DNA of 64,000 nt. Source: Darksidea phi. Taxonomy: Eukaryota > Ascomycota > Dothideomycetes > Pleosporales > Lentitheciaceae. The notes beneath the pieces were generated by a model that was not told the DNA's origin, made no database searches, and saw only the letters and a program-made list of their open reading frames with translations. The DNA is taken from positions 310,001 to 374,000 of the forward strand of contig JASJFT010000003.1 of NCBI GenBank assembly GCA_030770425.1, written 5' to 3'. Shown here piece by piece: positions 1 through 12,070 of the stretch. The position numbers and the translations under genes are program-made. Position 1 is the first letter of the stretch; every line of letters starts with the position of its first letter.

Positions 1-258
1 CGATAGAAATAGATAGAATAAAGAATAATAAGAATATCTAGCTAGGGAAAATAAAGAGTTCGATATTATTAATATATTTAATTATCTATATATATTATTA
101 GTAAATTAGGAGCTATTATTATCGTATAGTTACTATCTATTACGTAAGATATCGAAATATTAAAATATAATAAGGTAATTAGAATTATAAAAAATATAGC
201 CAGCCTAGAAGCTAACGTAACGTTACGCCGGATAATAGCCCAAGCTCTGGGGGAGAGG
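1..258 (+). repeat. RIP-mutated end of a dispersed repeat (copy C)
   Basis: This stretch aligns along its length with 41209-41479. Nearly all differences are C-to-T or G-to-A, with the C and G kept in the 41-kb copy, which is the signature of repeat-induced point mutation. The in-frame stop of the family's reading frame is visible at 43-45, matching the stop at 41256-41258 of the other copy. The shared part downstream of the stop includes the tract around 190-258 rich in GCC/AGC words. The copy starts outside the window. Confidence 0.7.
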
Positions 259-1457
259 AATTATTAATAATATAGATAATAAAGGGGTAAAAGTAATTAG
301 TTATAATCTAGGCTTATTACTATTACGTATAGCGTAGTATTAGAAGTTAAGCACTCTAATTTCTATATAAGCTAAGTATCTAGCTATTTATATAGAGAGA
401 GTCCCTAGTACAAATTATCTAGGGACCAGGCTTGATTAAACGTTTCCCTATTTCCTTAGTATTACCGCGTTAACCGTTGCTTTTAGGGAATCTCCTCATC
501 GAATGGAGTCCTGAAGTGTTCTGTTGAGCAGACATCCGTGACAGTACTCGTACGACTTCGTCGACTACGCGCAACCGCTCTGACACCGGCGCCACCGAGT
601 TGACGGAGGTACATTCACGACGCACTTACTCTACAGTGCACTATGATTGAAACGTATTTGGAAATTAATTAAACATGGGAAAGCTTATTACGGATTCGCA
701 GTCGATCTCTAGCGGTTGGGCGGAACCATTCGACAGTGTGTTTGCAGCGTCAACTCCTAAACAAGAGTGTGAGGCTTAACCATGTTGGCGGAGAAGAGAA
801 GGTTAATATCAAGTGTGCGAAGAGCGTGCGATCGCTATCTGTCTTTGCGTATCTATGCCTCATATAAGGGTTAGTGAATAATGAAAGCTTAAGCAAGAAC
901 CCACTTTATTGCCGCCATAAGCTGAGACTACGGATTTATAACCTCTTAAGATTACACTCACCATTGATGTTTCAGTTGCCTCTTACACACCGATTCGCGG
1001 ATTTGGAGGTGTAGGCCTGGGAAATAAACGTGGCCGGCGACGTGGGTTAATTGAGCTTACTAGGTTCTTCTTGTACATGATCGAAGCGCTTCGCACGGCT
1101 TCGACTTTCTTGCACTTTCCGTAGGTTTCGTAGCTTCTGCATGATGATTCCTCTTTGTCGCTGTTCCGTCTAAAACGACGCGGAATATGGCTGCAGAGTT
1201 ACTTCGCTGCAGATTGTCGAGCTGAGCGTCCACTCTGATGACTGCTGTGCGGTAGGTTGCCCGCTCTTCTTCGTAAGCAGCTAGCGCTTAGTTATTGTTG
1301 AGCGACATAACAAACTTTGCGACAATATTGAAGACGCCGGATTGTATGAGTGGGGAACAAATCTATCTGAGATCCCTAAGCTAATATACATATAAGCGAA
1401 ACATTATACACTCCAGACGCTTGTCCTAAGGTAAAACTAGTAGCGGACGAAATACGA
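259..1457. other. Gene-free stretch, AT-rich at first
   Basis: Bases 259-480 are AT-rich and RIP-like. From about 480 the base composition becomes normal. I see no open frame with codon structure or splice signals that would support a gene here. Confidence 0.5.
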
Positions 1458-2579
1458 CTAAGGACTAATGATCACATGTTTTCCAATCCCAGAATGTTCT
1501 GCCGCGACGTCAAACGCAGACTTCCAGTCCTCCAATGTGAAGCTTCGCGTATCAACTAAGTTCTTGCCGCGAGGAAACAACCCCCTCTCGAGCAACTTCA
1601 CGAACTGAACGATGTCTTCTCGCTCATACATCAGCTTGCCCTTTATCGAGATGTTCTTCCCCACAAAATTCCACGGCACCATCGGATTGTCGACAAAGCC
1701 CATCATGCTAACGCGCCCGTTCCGACGAAGCGCGGAAACTGCACTCCTCAAGTGCGTTGATTTCGATGCATGTGGCGGAGTGAAGTCCAAGATGGCGTCA
1801 ATGGTTCCAAAAGCTGCTATGCTTGCTGTGTCTGCCGCCTCGTCACCAGTGATCTTGACGGTTTCGATACTAGCGTTTGACGTTCCAGTGAGCACATGCT
1901 CTTTCAAACGAGCCAACTCCTTCTCGTTCCGGCCCATCGCAATTACTCTTGCGCCCATTGCGATGGCTACACGTACGCCCGCACCTCCATATCCGCCCGT
2001 TGCTGGACTAACGACAACAGTCTCGCCTGGTTCAAGATGAATATCTCGCAATCCGCCGTACGGAACAAGGAGATGAGCCATGTACATCAAGTCTGAGACT
2101 GAATAGCCGAGACTGCCACACAATCTTGCCTCATCCAGCACAATGCAGTTCTCCAACGGAATCTTTGCATACTCAGCGAAGGTCCCATCGCGCCATACAT
2201 CGCGCATTAACTTCTTGCTACTCTCGCTTGGACCATCATTGATGGCTAGTATGAACATAGTATCCGGATCGTCCCGAGCGTGGATCATGCAGTTGCAGAA
2301 GACCAGCTGGCCTTTCTGTAGGACGGTAGCGTCCGGTCCAAGAGCAGCGATGCGACCGATTGCGCTCGCACCACCGACGAGTGGCGTGGGAAAAGTGTAG
2401 TGACGAGTCCCATCATAGATTTCTTTGTGATAAGAGAGAACACCTGCTGATTCGATACGAATGATAGCGTTACCAAGTTCGGGCTGAGGGGTTGGTAACT
2501 CCTTGATCTGAAGACCCGCTTCGATAGTTTCCAGAACGAGCGCACGGTGCTGAGACGCAAGGTCGGATGGCATGGTCAA
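1458..2579 (-). CDS. MDR-family alcohol dehydrogenase / quinone reductase-like protein
   Basis: A single-exon protein of 373 residues. The N-terminal half shows the GroES-like fold of medium-chain dehydrogenases, including GGASAIGRIAALG near residue 70. The C-terminal half carries a nucleotide-binding Rossmann motif, SPATGGYGGAGVRVAIAMGA, near residues 193-212, followed by a basic GRNEKEL segment that would suit NADP. I do not see the usual structural-zinc cysteine cluster, so a zinc-free quinone-reductase-like enzyme is more likely than a classical zinc alcohol dehydrogenase. The substrate cannot be told. A second in-frame ATG two codons downstream is an equally possible start. The gene has no close neighbour on its strand. 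Confidence 0.8.
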   Translation of the reverse strand: MTMPSDLASQHRALVLETIEAGLQIKELPTPQPELGNAIIRIESAGVLSYHKEIYDGTRHYTFPTPLVGGASAIGRIAALGPDATVLQKGQLVFCNCMIHARDDPDTMFILAINDGPSESSKKLMRDVWRDGTFAEYAKIPLENCIVLDEARLCGSLGYSVSDLMYMAHLLVPYGGLRDIHLEPGETVVVSPATGGYGGAGVRVAIAMGARVIAMGRNEKELARLKEHVLTGTSNASIETVKITGDEAADTASIAAFGTIDAILDFTPPHASKSTHLRSAVSALRRNGRVSMMGFVDNPMVPWNFVGKNISIKGKLMYEREDIVQFVKLLERGLFPRGKNLVDTRSFTLEDWKSAFDVAAEHSGIGKHVIISP

Positions 2580-4736
2580 TGACTGAACCAGAAGATAGAA
2601 GAATTTTTACCAATAATTGAGACTTAGGCCTTCTTCAACGAGGTGTTGGAAGGTTTAAATGGCTAAGGGTTCGCGGACATGCTGTCGGCGATAAGCGGAC
2701 ATAACAAACCGCCGTACATAAAAGGAGATAGGAGTTACTCAAAAGAGGTAATGATAGACAACTCCCAGAGGATGCAGACATGGCGGATTTGCGGATGTGG
2801 AGATATCAAACCCGACGGTCCTTTAGGCAGCTGGCGGAAGTGACGCGCATCATAAGGTGCGCTTAGTAACCATTCCCAGACTCAATCACACTTTCAGTCA
2901 TCCTCCTTTCAGATGAAGCGATTGTCGGGTCTGATATTTCCTATTTTTGTTCGGACCTGCCGAGTATCGTCACTCATTGAGGAGTGCTACTAACGTGTCT
3001 AATAATTAGGCGTAGTATATGCATTGCAACATGCGGCGCACTTCTTCGCAGAAGTTGTCTTTCCTCACCCAATCTTTCCTCTAGAACTTGTAGCGCAAGC
3101 TCTTCGCGATGCGGCCAAAAAGGTAAGGCTCAGCAGTATCCTTCGTAAACGAAAGAGGTCCATGAACGCAAGTCGTACAGATGTAAGCTAGCGAGGATTC
3201 CGGACATGTTCCCGCTACAAGCAGAAACATTGAGCACTCATAGCTCGAACTGAAACGCCCAAGATTCGTTCTCCCTTCATCGCCCTAGATAACTTTGTTA
3301 AAAGATATGTGAATGCGCTTTGGGAGGAGCGGCAATCCTTGTCAGAGGCCTACCGTACTAGAAAAAGCTGACACTGACTTTAGCGCAACAAATGCTTAAT
3401 CCAGTCGCAAAATGCCATTGGTTCGATTCGATTTAAAGCCCGCGCCTCTTCTGTTGTATTATGGTTTCACTTTGGTAAGTTCCATGTCGTCATGATGCAC
3501 CATGTACCAGACAATTCATCGGACCAACTACAACCTCATCATAACGTCGTCTTTGGAAAAACAATTTGAAAGCCAATGTGCGCGAAATCGCATTTCAATC
3601 CTCACCACACGATGTCACAATGCTCGAAATCATAGTCGCATTGCTCATCCTGATCGCTGGTGAGGACTTACATCCAGCGATACGCGGAGCCCACCCTAAC
3701 AGCTTTCCAGACATCTCATCGTGCCTTTATTTTTGGTCATCTTACTCAAAAAATTCTCTCACGCAAGCAGGGCACACAACAATTTACTCGGACTATCACT
3801 TACGGTGAACAGTACCTGCAAACCTCGCTAGGCATTCCCGCTTTCTTGTCACGACTATTCTAACTTCACGATCGCTCGGCCTTGCGGAAGCGGAGGACTG
3901 GAAGACGTGGGAGGTGTCTGTAGGAATACTTTTGCCGGTCGCACCGTATAAGTTCAGGAGTATCGTTTGATCAATAATCGGATCAAATAGGTGGTAAAAG
4001 AAGTAGTAAAAGAGCGCTGATTTTAGTACCGAAGAAAGGAAGGAGTTGGTAGCCTTGTTAGATTCGTAGAAGATAAGGGATTTGGGTGCGGGTAACGACA
4101 CCATTGGTTACTGGTAACGTGGGACTGTTGAAGGGAGAGACAGGTATGAATTCAGGGGTGCCAGATGTCATTCCGATCCCGACATTGTCATATGTCGTCC
4201 CGTTTCGTCGGATTCCGCGCGAGCGCACGCGATGATTGGGGTAAGACGGGTGATATGACCGACGACATGGAGCTCTCTCACGGATCACGTCAATAACAGC
4301 AACGCTTAGATGTCGCATGGCTTCCACGCTCCTATTAATTGTTACATCTTGGGGTCTTTTCAGAGTAACACTATAGCACGAAGACGAAGTGGCAAATCGG
4401 TGCTGCCGAAAAGTTACCCGAGGCAACCCACCAATGCCGGTTTCAGTCCCGAGAACCAAAATCTAATCATGTGCATGGTTACCCTGGATTGTACACTTTA
4501 CGCCATCGTATTCTTCCCTTCGCTAATCTTACGGGTAATCTAGCGGTGGGTCGTTGGTCCCGGTTAATATAGACGATCCTTAGAACAACCGCGATCGTGA
4601 GCAGGGAACAATGGTACTCGTATATCGGGTGGCTTTTTTATCCCGCTGCTGAAAACGTGCGGGTGCATATAAGATCAGGTCACAATCTCTACAGATCGAT
4701 GTAGAAGGTCCTTTTCGTGGTGTTCTAGAAGTCAAG
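2580..4736. other. Intergenic region without a supported gene
   Basis: Only short overlapping open frames without recognisable domains or matching splice phases are present. The segment just before 4737 is the likely promoter of the secreted hydrolase that follows. Confidence 0.5.
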
Positions 4737-5825
4737 ATGGTCAACCTCCACGTCCTCACGGCCCTTGCAGCCGCCCCACAAGCCCTCTCCCTCGCCCTCC
4801 CCCAAACCTTCAACCCCGCCCCCGGAAACTTTCCCGCAAAAGGTGACGGCGACTTCGCCGGCGGCATCTTCAGCATCTCGCTCACCGACCTCCCCAAGTA
4901 CACGGGCGGCGGTGGAAATGGCGGCGGCAGCGAGACGCCCAAAGGCAATGGCCAAAAGACGACAGGCTCCGGTCCCTATCCCGCCGCCATGACGACCGAT
5001 TCTTCCCTCCCCGGCCACACCATCTTCGCGCCGAAAACACCCCCCGCGGGAAATCTGAGCCTGCCATTCATTGCGTGGGGTAATGGCGCGTGTACTCTGG
5101 CTGCGGGAACATACGAAAACTTTTTGGTCGAGATCGCGAGTTATGGGTATGTTATTGCGGCGGATGGTACGCCGAATGGAAGTGGGAATACCAGCCAGCA
5201 GAGTAAGGTGCAGGATATGAGGGACTCGGTTGATTGGGCTATGGCGGGTAAGGCCAAAAAATATGGCAACGTGGACACGACGAAGATTACGACGGCTGGA
5301 CATAGCTGTGGCGGGCTAGAAGCTATGAGCACGGCGTACCATGACGACCGGTGAGTGGGGCACTGCGATATGGCGAACGTGTCGAAGAAATGCTGACGAG
5401 GTGTTGCGATAGGATTAAGAGGATCATGTTGTTCAACATTGCCATCTTCCAGGACGATCGCAGATATCTTCTGAAGGAGATCAAGGTCCCGGTCGCCTAT
5501 TTCATCGGAGGCAAGTCTGATATGGGCTACCCCACAGTAAGCGTTCCTCGCACCTTGCCTAGCATTCTGCGTATTAACAACCGTACAGTCAGCGAAAGAT
5601 TACCCGCTTCTCAACGCAGGCCTCCCAAAGCTCCGTGCGAACCTGGATACTGGTCATGGTGGCACCTACTCGGCCACCAACGGCGGTAAGTTCGGAAAGG
5701 CAGCAGTGGCGTATTTGGAGTGGCAATGGAGGGCTAATGACACTGCTAAGGCGGTCATCCTGGATCCGCAGTCAAAAAACAGCTTGGTGAAGGATAACTG
5801 GGTGGTTGAGAGCGCAAACTGGTAA
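4737..5825 (+). CDS. Secreted alpha/beta-hydrolase (dienelactone hydrolase / PET-hydrolase-like fold)
   Basis: Three exons (4737-5350, 5413-5536, 5589-5825) join in frame to give 324 residues. Both introns are short with GT..AG ends. The N-terminus is a hydrophobic signal peptide ending near SLALPQ, followed by a Gly-rich linker (TGGGGNGGGS). The nucleophile elbow GHSCGG lies near residue 188. The third exon supplies the catalytic histidine in the segment DTGHGGTY. A likely acid residue is in the VPVAYFIGGKSDMGY segment of exon 2. This is the full triad layout of small secreted esterases. The natural substrate is unknown. The reading phase across both introns restores the classic order Ser, Asp, His, so I consider the model reliable. 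Confidence 0.85.
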
Positions 5826-6237
5826 TCTATTAGCTACGTGTGCAGGTAGCTTGTACGAGTTCAAAATAAATCTGTTCTTGTATTGCGTAATCTGATTACT
5901 TTCAGCGGGTTATGTTTCGTAGAAGCTAAATTATCAACTAAATTCTAGTTGCCACCAATAGGCTGTGCATCGTAGAAGGGCGCTCAAGCGGCGAGCCTAG
6001 ATGAAGAGAAAATGGAAATTCCTAGATTGACCATGAGTACGCCGTTACCTACTGTGGTACCCAAATATTTTAACATCTAGGCTGTGTTTTGTACGTTGAA
6101 GGTCATCAGGCTACTCTTCATCAAACTTGGATAAGGAGAAGAAGATCGGATTATAATGCCGACCAAGTCGTCCTAGCTACATTGGGACTAGGTCTGGTTG
6201 AACTCTGACGCCAACACCGCCTCCCAGTTCCCATTCC
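5826..6237. other. Short convergent intergenic region
   Basis: This lies between the 3' ends of two convergent genes. I see nothing beyond possible terminators in AT-rich sequence. Confidence 0.5.
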
Positions 6238-7487
6238 CTACTTGCCCGGTCCGACTTGCTTCCGAACCTCTTCAAAGAGGTTCTTGAAAGGGTCATTCGC
6301 CTTGTTGACTGCCTTTACTGGCTTTGCCTCCTTTACCTCCGGTGGAACCTCCTCCTTCACCTCCGGGTTGCTGACCGGCTCGACCTTCGGCTTCGGCTCC
6401 TTGAACGCAAGGCTCTTTCCGTCAGCCAGCCCCTGAGCAAATCCCGCCTGATATCCCTGCGCCCGAGCCAAGGCAAGCATAACCTCTATGTTGTCGGCTT
6501 GCCCCGACTGAGCGGTCGACTCCGAGATGCTGGTCTCCTTGGTCATGGTACCTGCACTGACGGTGACAGGCTCTGTCTCGGCCTCAGTCTCAGCTGCCTA
6601 GAGATTTGACGTTAGTTTGTGATGCTCCATAGTCATGTAAAGTATTGACAAACCTCGAGCGCGTACAACCAGCGGCTGACATCGAAGGTCTGGGTCGCCT
6701 TGCTGTCGCGAGAAGTGGCGAGAGTCCGCGTCACTTGATCATGGCAGACCGAGGTAAACGTTTGAGAGACCTTGTTAAGGGAAGTAGCGGGTAGAGTCTG
6801 AGTGTCCTTGTCATGTGTCGCCGTAGTCGTTGTTTGAGTTTGTTTACTGGCAACGCCAGGGTCCTCTTTGCTGATACTCGTAAGAGTGTTAAGCAGAAGA
6901 TCGTACAGGCTTGACTGCTCACAGATTAGTGCTGTCCAGACGACTAGATATGGGAAACGTTCGTTTCCGCGACTATTCTCCTCATCCTCGTCCGACTCGG
7001 AGTCCAACTTGAGAGACGCAAGAAATTCAGTAACCGGCACTCGCTGCGCATCCTCCTCGTTCTCTTTTTTCAGCGTCGTGATCATCTGCTGCAGAAGGTC
7101 CGGCTCGGGGTGTTTGGAGCTGTGGTCCGGGTCATCGAGCGCCTGAGCGACGAATGCGGTAGGAGGCGTCGGCATCCTAGGGAAGAACATTCGAGCGCGA
7201 GGATCCATCTTGAGGAAGCAGCGGAGAGTCGACTGAGCGTACCAGCGAGTCTGATTCGAAGTGGAAGAAGGTGCTGGTAGTGAGCTGCGTCTGTATGGTG
7301 GGAAAGGAAGGTCCACAATGAGATATCTGGAGAATATCTTGCGAGACCTAGTCTTGGCGTGTGCGCTTTGCCAGGGCAGCGGCGCTGCATTTTCGCTTTC
7401 ACTTAGCCGTTGCCACGGGCTTTCCGTAGGTGAGAGTGGCAGTAAGTGCGATGCCTTTGGCCGGTGGCTCGACATGTGTGATTGCAA
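6238..7487 (-). CDS. Protein with five tandem LC8 (dynein light chain)-type binding motifs
   Basis: Two exons (6654-7487 and 6238-6597 on the minus strand, intron 6598-6653) give 397 residues. The intron has GT..AG ends and phase 0. From residue 215 to 269 the protein shows five motifs spaced exactly 12 residues apart: KQTQT, KDTQT, KVSQT, QVTRT and KATQT. The LC8 dynein light chain recognises [K/R]xTQT, and multi-site arrays of this kind are known from yeast Nup159. The rest is largely disordered: a basic N-terminus, an acidic stretch near 162-171 (SESDEDEE), and a Pro/Glu/Lys-rich tail with VKEEVPPEVKEA in exon 2. A helix-like segment (VMLALARAQGYQAGF) sits in the middle of exon 2. I do not recognise the family. 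A scaffold held together by LC8 dimers is my inference. Confidence 0.75.
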
Positions 7488-8549
7488 TGGCTAGGACTTG
7501 AATTAAGGAAAATGATTTTGAATGAGGTTAGATTCAACTGTTTCTACCTCATGGCCGTGCGAGTACATTAAGATGTAGTTCAGCACAACGCTTGGATGAC
7601 GGCATCGGAACCGTGTTGCAGAGGGATTGAAAGTGGTGAGGGCGAACTAGAACCTAGTATGGTACCAGAGGAAAATTGAGGTTAGATAGACCACTTCGAG
7701 AGTCAAAAGTAGCGGCATGCTGAAAAAAGGTATAGGCAGATATGTGCAAGAGCGAGAAGTGTGTCTCTGAGCTGGACGCTGTTGGTTCGGTTCGCGAGTC
7801 TGAAGTTCCCCACTCGGAACGAAAGGTCCTTCTCTTTATCAGTAAAAGAACTTTCCTATTGCGAGAGACGCTAGTGCTCACTCTCATTCCCTCTAGGTCC
7901 AGGCCTTGCGTGTTCGTGGTTTAAGGTCTATCGTTTGGTGAGTGAAGGAAGTTACTGCGGTCCCTCTCTTCTCGCCACTCGACAGCGCCGTCAGTGAAGG
8001 AACGACAAAGCTCTGGGCATAGAACGACTATTCGCACTAGATAAATACAGCCCCTATTGCGAATACGACGAGGGGGAAATGTGGATCGAGTTGATGGAGT
8101 TGGTGGAGTTATTAGAGGAGCGCAGGTGCTCAAATCGGCCTCCGCATCAGCTAGCTCCTTCGACCAGTCCGCTCCATATCTGGGGTTATACGAAACATTC
8201 TAACAACCTCCCGATACCAATTTAGCGAATCAGACCGATCCTTTCGCATACTGCTCGACTACATTCGGAAAAAGCTGAAGAAACGGTTGAGAAGGATGGT
8301 GAGCAATGTTGTTTGGGCTAGTGCCGGATGTTACAAGACCGAATATAACTGTCACTCAGTCCAATAGCCGCATAAAACTGTTCAAGAAGCTACTCGAAAG
8401 ACAAAGACGAAGACTTGGCGGATACCGATTCCTAAGAAGGTTTGTATTTAGCTACGTTGTCGCACAAGCACTGCACCCCGCTCTCACCTATCCCGTGTGT
8501 CATCGGCTCTTTCGTTACCGCATTCATTCCAACTAATACGTACCCAGCA
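7488..8549. other. Intergenic region without a supported gene
   Basis: Several short frames on both strands overlap without domain signals. This is probably the promoter of the minus-strand gene ending at 6238 and of the decayed cutinase-like gene that follows. Confidence 0.5.
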
Positions 8550-9461
8550 ATGAAAGCCGCCATCCCCGCGCTCCTTCTCTCCGCCGTCGCCATCGCCAAC
8601 CCCACACGCGGCGATGCCTACGACACCTCCACCGGCGTGGACGAGGTTATCGCCGGCCGCATGTCCTGCTTTCTCAACGCCCCTGTCTTCGGCCGCGGCA
8701 CCTTCGATTCAGGAAACTTGGGCGTATGGATCGGTCCGTAGTTCAAAGAAGTCCTCGTCAAGGAGCTGAATGGCGCCATACACGTGCAGGGAGTGAACCA
8801 AGTGGATTACCCGGCCAATCTCGATGGCTATGTGAGGGAAGGTGGTAGTGATACTTGTGCTGATGCTTGCGCGAGTACGGTAAATTTATGTGCATAAAAG
8901 TGTCCTGAGGCTAATATTTTCGTGGCGGCGTGGGATTCGTTCTTGCGCTCGTTGTTGATCTCGCTTCCATTTGCGACGCGCTGATACACAACAGCGAAGG
9001 CGCTCTCTGCGCCACAAATGCGTAAACCGTATCAATACCAATCAACTTGTAGGCCTGAACATCTTGGCTCCGAAAACGCCTTCATGGACGGCCCTTCACC
9101 TATCCCAGCCGACCTCCCTTACGCCCCCTACTGCAATGAAGACAACATCTTCCCTGATCTACTGTGCACCTCAAGGTGGACCTCCGGCATCGGCCTCCCG
9201 AAATCATTGAACCAGCTCACCTCCATACCGCAATCGAGTCTGAAGTCCCTAGTGAGCGGTGCAACGAACGAAGCGCAGAAGCGTGCCACTGCGCAGTTGC
9301 CGCTCGACATGGCTAGCGGATTTGTGGAACATGCGGGGTATTTCGCTGGTGATTTGTTGACAGGGAATGTGCGGAGCTGGTTGGTTCTGTTGTTGCATTT
9401 CAAGTATGCTACGAAGGGTTTCACCATGGAGGAAGCTATGTGGGTCGCGGAGCAGGCTTAG
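8550..9461 (+). pseudogene. Decayed cutinase-like gene
   Basis: The frame starting at 8550 opens with a signal peptide (MKAAIPALLLSAVAIA) and continues into a cutinase-type N-terminus with the words GRGTFDSGNLG. It is then stopped by TAG at 8739-8741. Translation past that stop in the same frame still reads like cutinase (FKEVLVKELNGAIHVQGVNQ, then DYPANLDGY). The downstream frame at 9018-9461 resembles the second half of such a protein (PYCNEDNIFPDLLCTS). The stretch between, where the catalytic GYSQG serine should lie, is missing or scrambled. The gene therefore appears non-functional. The identity of the C-terminal half is less certain than that of the N-terminal half. Confidence 0.55.
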
Positions 9462-9929
9462 GGGCAGTGATATACGTTACTGTTATGTATATTATTGCGT
9501 CATTGTATAGATTCACTCGTAGTCTCGTTTTGCATATGTATATCAGTGGCATACACCATATACAACGAAGGACATTGAGTGAGAACGTTAGAAATAGCCA
9601 TTCTTACAAAATATGCAAATGGTATATATAGCGCAAACTCAGTCACAGGAGGGTCATTCATGATTTCAATTTCCTGGCTACCGATTCGCCTACCATACAT
9701 TGACGCATCTAGAGACGCTTAGAGCGAAGCACAATGCCCCTAAAAGACAGTCCCTGCAATCCCGTTCATCTGTAAACGTGCCGACGGATATTTTCACCTG
9801 AACCATGATTGCGACAGAGACGATGATTCTTGTTAACATTGATATCCAATCGAAAACTTCAGTGTCATAGCCGTAGATTTTCATGACGTTACCGTCATGA
9901 GGTTAGTGTCTTCAAAATGTAGTCACTAC
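9462..9929. other. Intergenic region
   Basis: AT-rich convergent intergenic sequence. No gene is supported. Confidence 0.45.
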
Positions 9930-11661
9930 TCAGGGAACAACCTTCTCTCCAAGACGAGGAAGTAAGTCCTGAGACTCTCGAAGACGAGGAGGTACTCGAA
10001 GATGATGAGGTAAGTACCGAGACTTTCGTGCGAGCTCGGCCTTTGATGCTTCTAACTTCTTCAAGTCCGACATTAAAGTTAAAGCACGTTGCTTTACCTC
10101 TTTGAGCTGCTTTTCAAGCCTCGTGTTGATGTTTTGGAGTTTGCTGAGCTTAGCGCCATGCTCCTTCCGGTCGCGCTGGAGCTTTTCTATAAGAGACTTG
10201 CTGCGTTCGAGGTCCCTGCGCAGACTGGAAATGAGAGCTTCTCGATGCTTCACTTTAGCTTCCAGAGCCCTCTTCTCTTGAATGAGCGTATCTGAAAGGG
10301 CCACGTCGGTCTTCGGCTCCCGCAAAGTAACCGCGTGGCGCTCATTCGCGACTCTCAATTCTTCGACCGCTCTATCGCATCTCTTCACGGCAGCGATACC
10401 TCTCTCTCCTTGATCTTTGGTATCAGCACTGTCAGCGCCGAAACGGGGCTCTTGCTCATGTAGAGTGATCTGCGTGCGAGTTGCGGATGAGAGATGACTG
10501 CGAAGACCGTCACCATTATCCTGCATCTTCTCTTTCTCTTGTCGGTTAGCTTCAAGCTTGAGATAGCTGCTGTCTGCTCCATTTTTTGGGACCGGTAAGT
10601 TGCAGTACGTGGAAGTTGTAAGCACAGCGTGGTTCGTAGCACTCTGGGTAGCCAAGTCCTTCAAACCTTGAAGCTCCTCCTCCAGCTGAAGGCGCGTGGC
10701 CCTCTCGCTACGGAGCCGTTCACGAAGAAACGACTCTCGCTCAGAAGCCTCATCAAGGCTCTTACATGCGGCATCACGCATGTCCTGATCGACCGTACCT
10801 CGGAGTAGAGGCGGCTTGTACGCCGATTCGTCATGCGGCTGAGCGGGCTTCGTCATCCGCGCTGGAGGAAATCCTATATGAGGATCATCGAAGGGCTTCT
10901 CTAGGAGGAAGGTGGCTTCTTCCATTGCTCGGGTCAATTGAGCAATGGCCAAGGCAGTATCGGTGATCGACCCGGGCATGCCGTTCTTGCCTTCACTTGA
11001 ATCTTTAGAAATGAGCTTAATCGTTTTGGATTGACCGGGTGACGTGTCAAGCGCTCGGCGTCGGTCTCGCCTCGCTGTATCAACATTGGCACCGTCCATC
11101 GTACCTTGACCTTTCGAAGAGGAAGACGATGGTTTGTCTCCAACGTGTAGTGGTATGGTAATGGTAGAGAGGTCGACAGGGCTGTTTTTACCAGAAGTGG
11201 CTGAAGAAGTATCTGGGTCTCCAGGTATATTCGATAGGCCGTACTCGTGGATTGCTGGTTGCTCAGAAGCCTTGCCATCACCGTACTCGCTGAGGGCAGG
11301 TAAGCTAGGGCGCTCGACCAAGTCCATATCGCTGGCTTCAGAAAAGCAGGTGACTGATTCAACTATGAGAAGATCAATATAGTCTCTGGCAGGTTTTATA
11401 GGCGATGAACTTACTGTTTTCTACACTGAACATTGGTGGATCCGAGAAGCTCATTGTCTCAGCGGCGTCAGAGCGGTGGGAAGCGACTTGATCTGGAACA
11501 GACTCGATGATTGGCTCTGGGATATGTATTGGGGTAGAAGAACAGATTGATCTCATCTGGCGCACTGCATGCGGTAGTTCGGCCATCGCGTTGTTGTTTG
11601 AGTGGAGGCTGCCGTTTGGGGTCAGGGCAGCAAAAAAGGGGCCTGGGAATGAGATGATCAC
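9930..11661 (-). CDS. Coiled-coil protein of unknown function
   Basis: Two exons (11415-11661 and 9930-11362, intron 11363-11414) join in frame for up to 559 residues. A second ATG at residue 26 is an alternative start, and would give a less hydrophobic N-terminus (MAELPHAVRQM). The first half is Ser/Asp-rich and disordered. From about residue 280 to the end the sequence is rich in Glu, Lys, Leu and Arg with heptad-like spacing and looks like long coiled coil, for example around KLQNINTRLEKQLKEVKQR. No catalytic motif or membrane segment is seen. I do not recognise the family. A structural or cytoskeletal role would be a guess. Confidence 0.7.
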
Positions 11662-12070
11662 CTTACGCGGGGGGATGACGTAGTGTTGTTGGTCGATGAC
11701 GTAGCGTAGGGTGAAGGCGGGGTTCTAGCAGAGCAGCCCCAATGCCGATGCTTGGCTAAGGATAGGCGAGTGTTACCGTAGCACCCTCCGTAGGTTCACT
11801 AGCTGAATTGTGCTTTTATTTCTCATTTGCTCTCGAGCCATTGGGTTGGCGGATCCAGTTATAGACGGGGGTTAACTGGCATGCTTCGAGATCATCTACC
11901 TAGCCTAGTGTGATTAGGTATAGATTTGAAATGGTGTTGAAACACAGCTTGTGTTATTTCCAATGTACCGGGAAGATTATTGCATTGTTTAGGAGTATCA
12001 CGCAGGTGCTAAAAGTGAGAAGTAGACAACCGTTGGACGAGAAACATCTCACACGTACATAAGAAACCCG
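11662..12070. other. Intergenic region
   Basis: No gene is supported. The part next to 11661 is the likely promoter of the coiled-coil gene. Confidence 0.45.
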
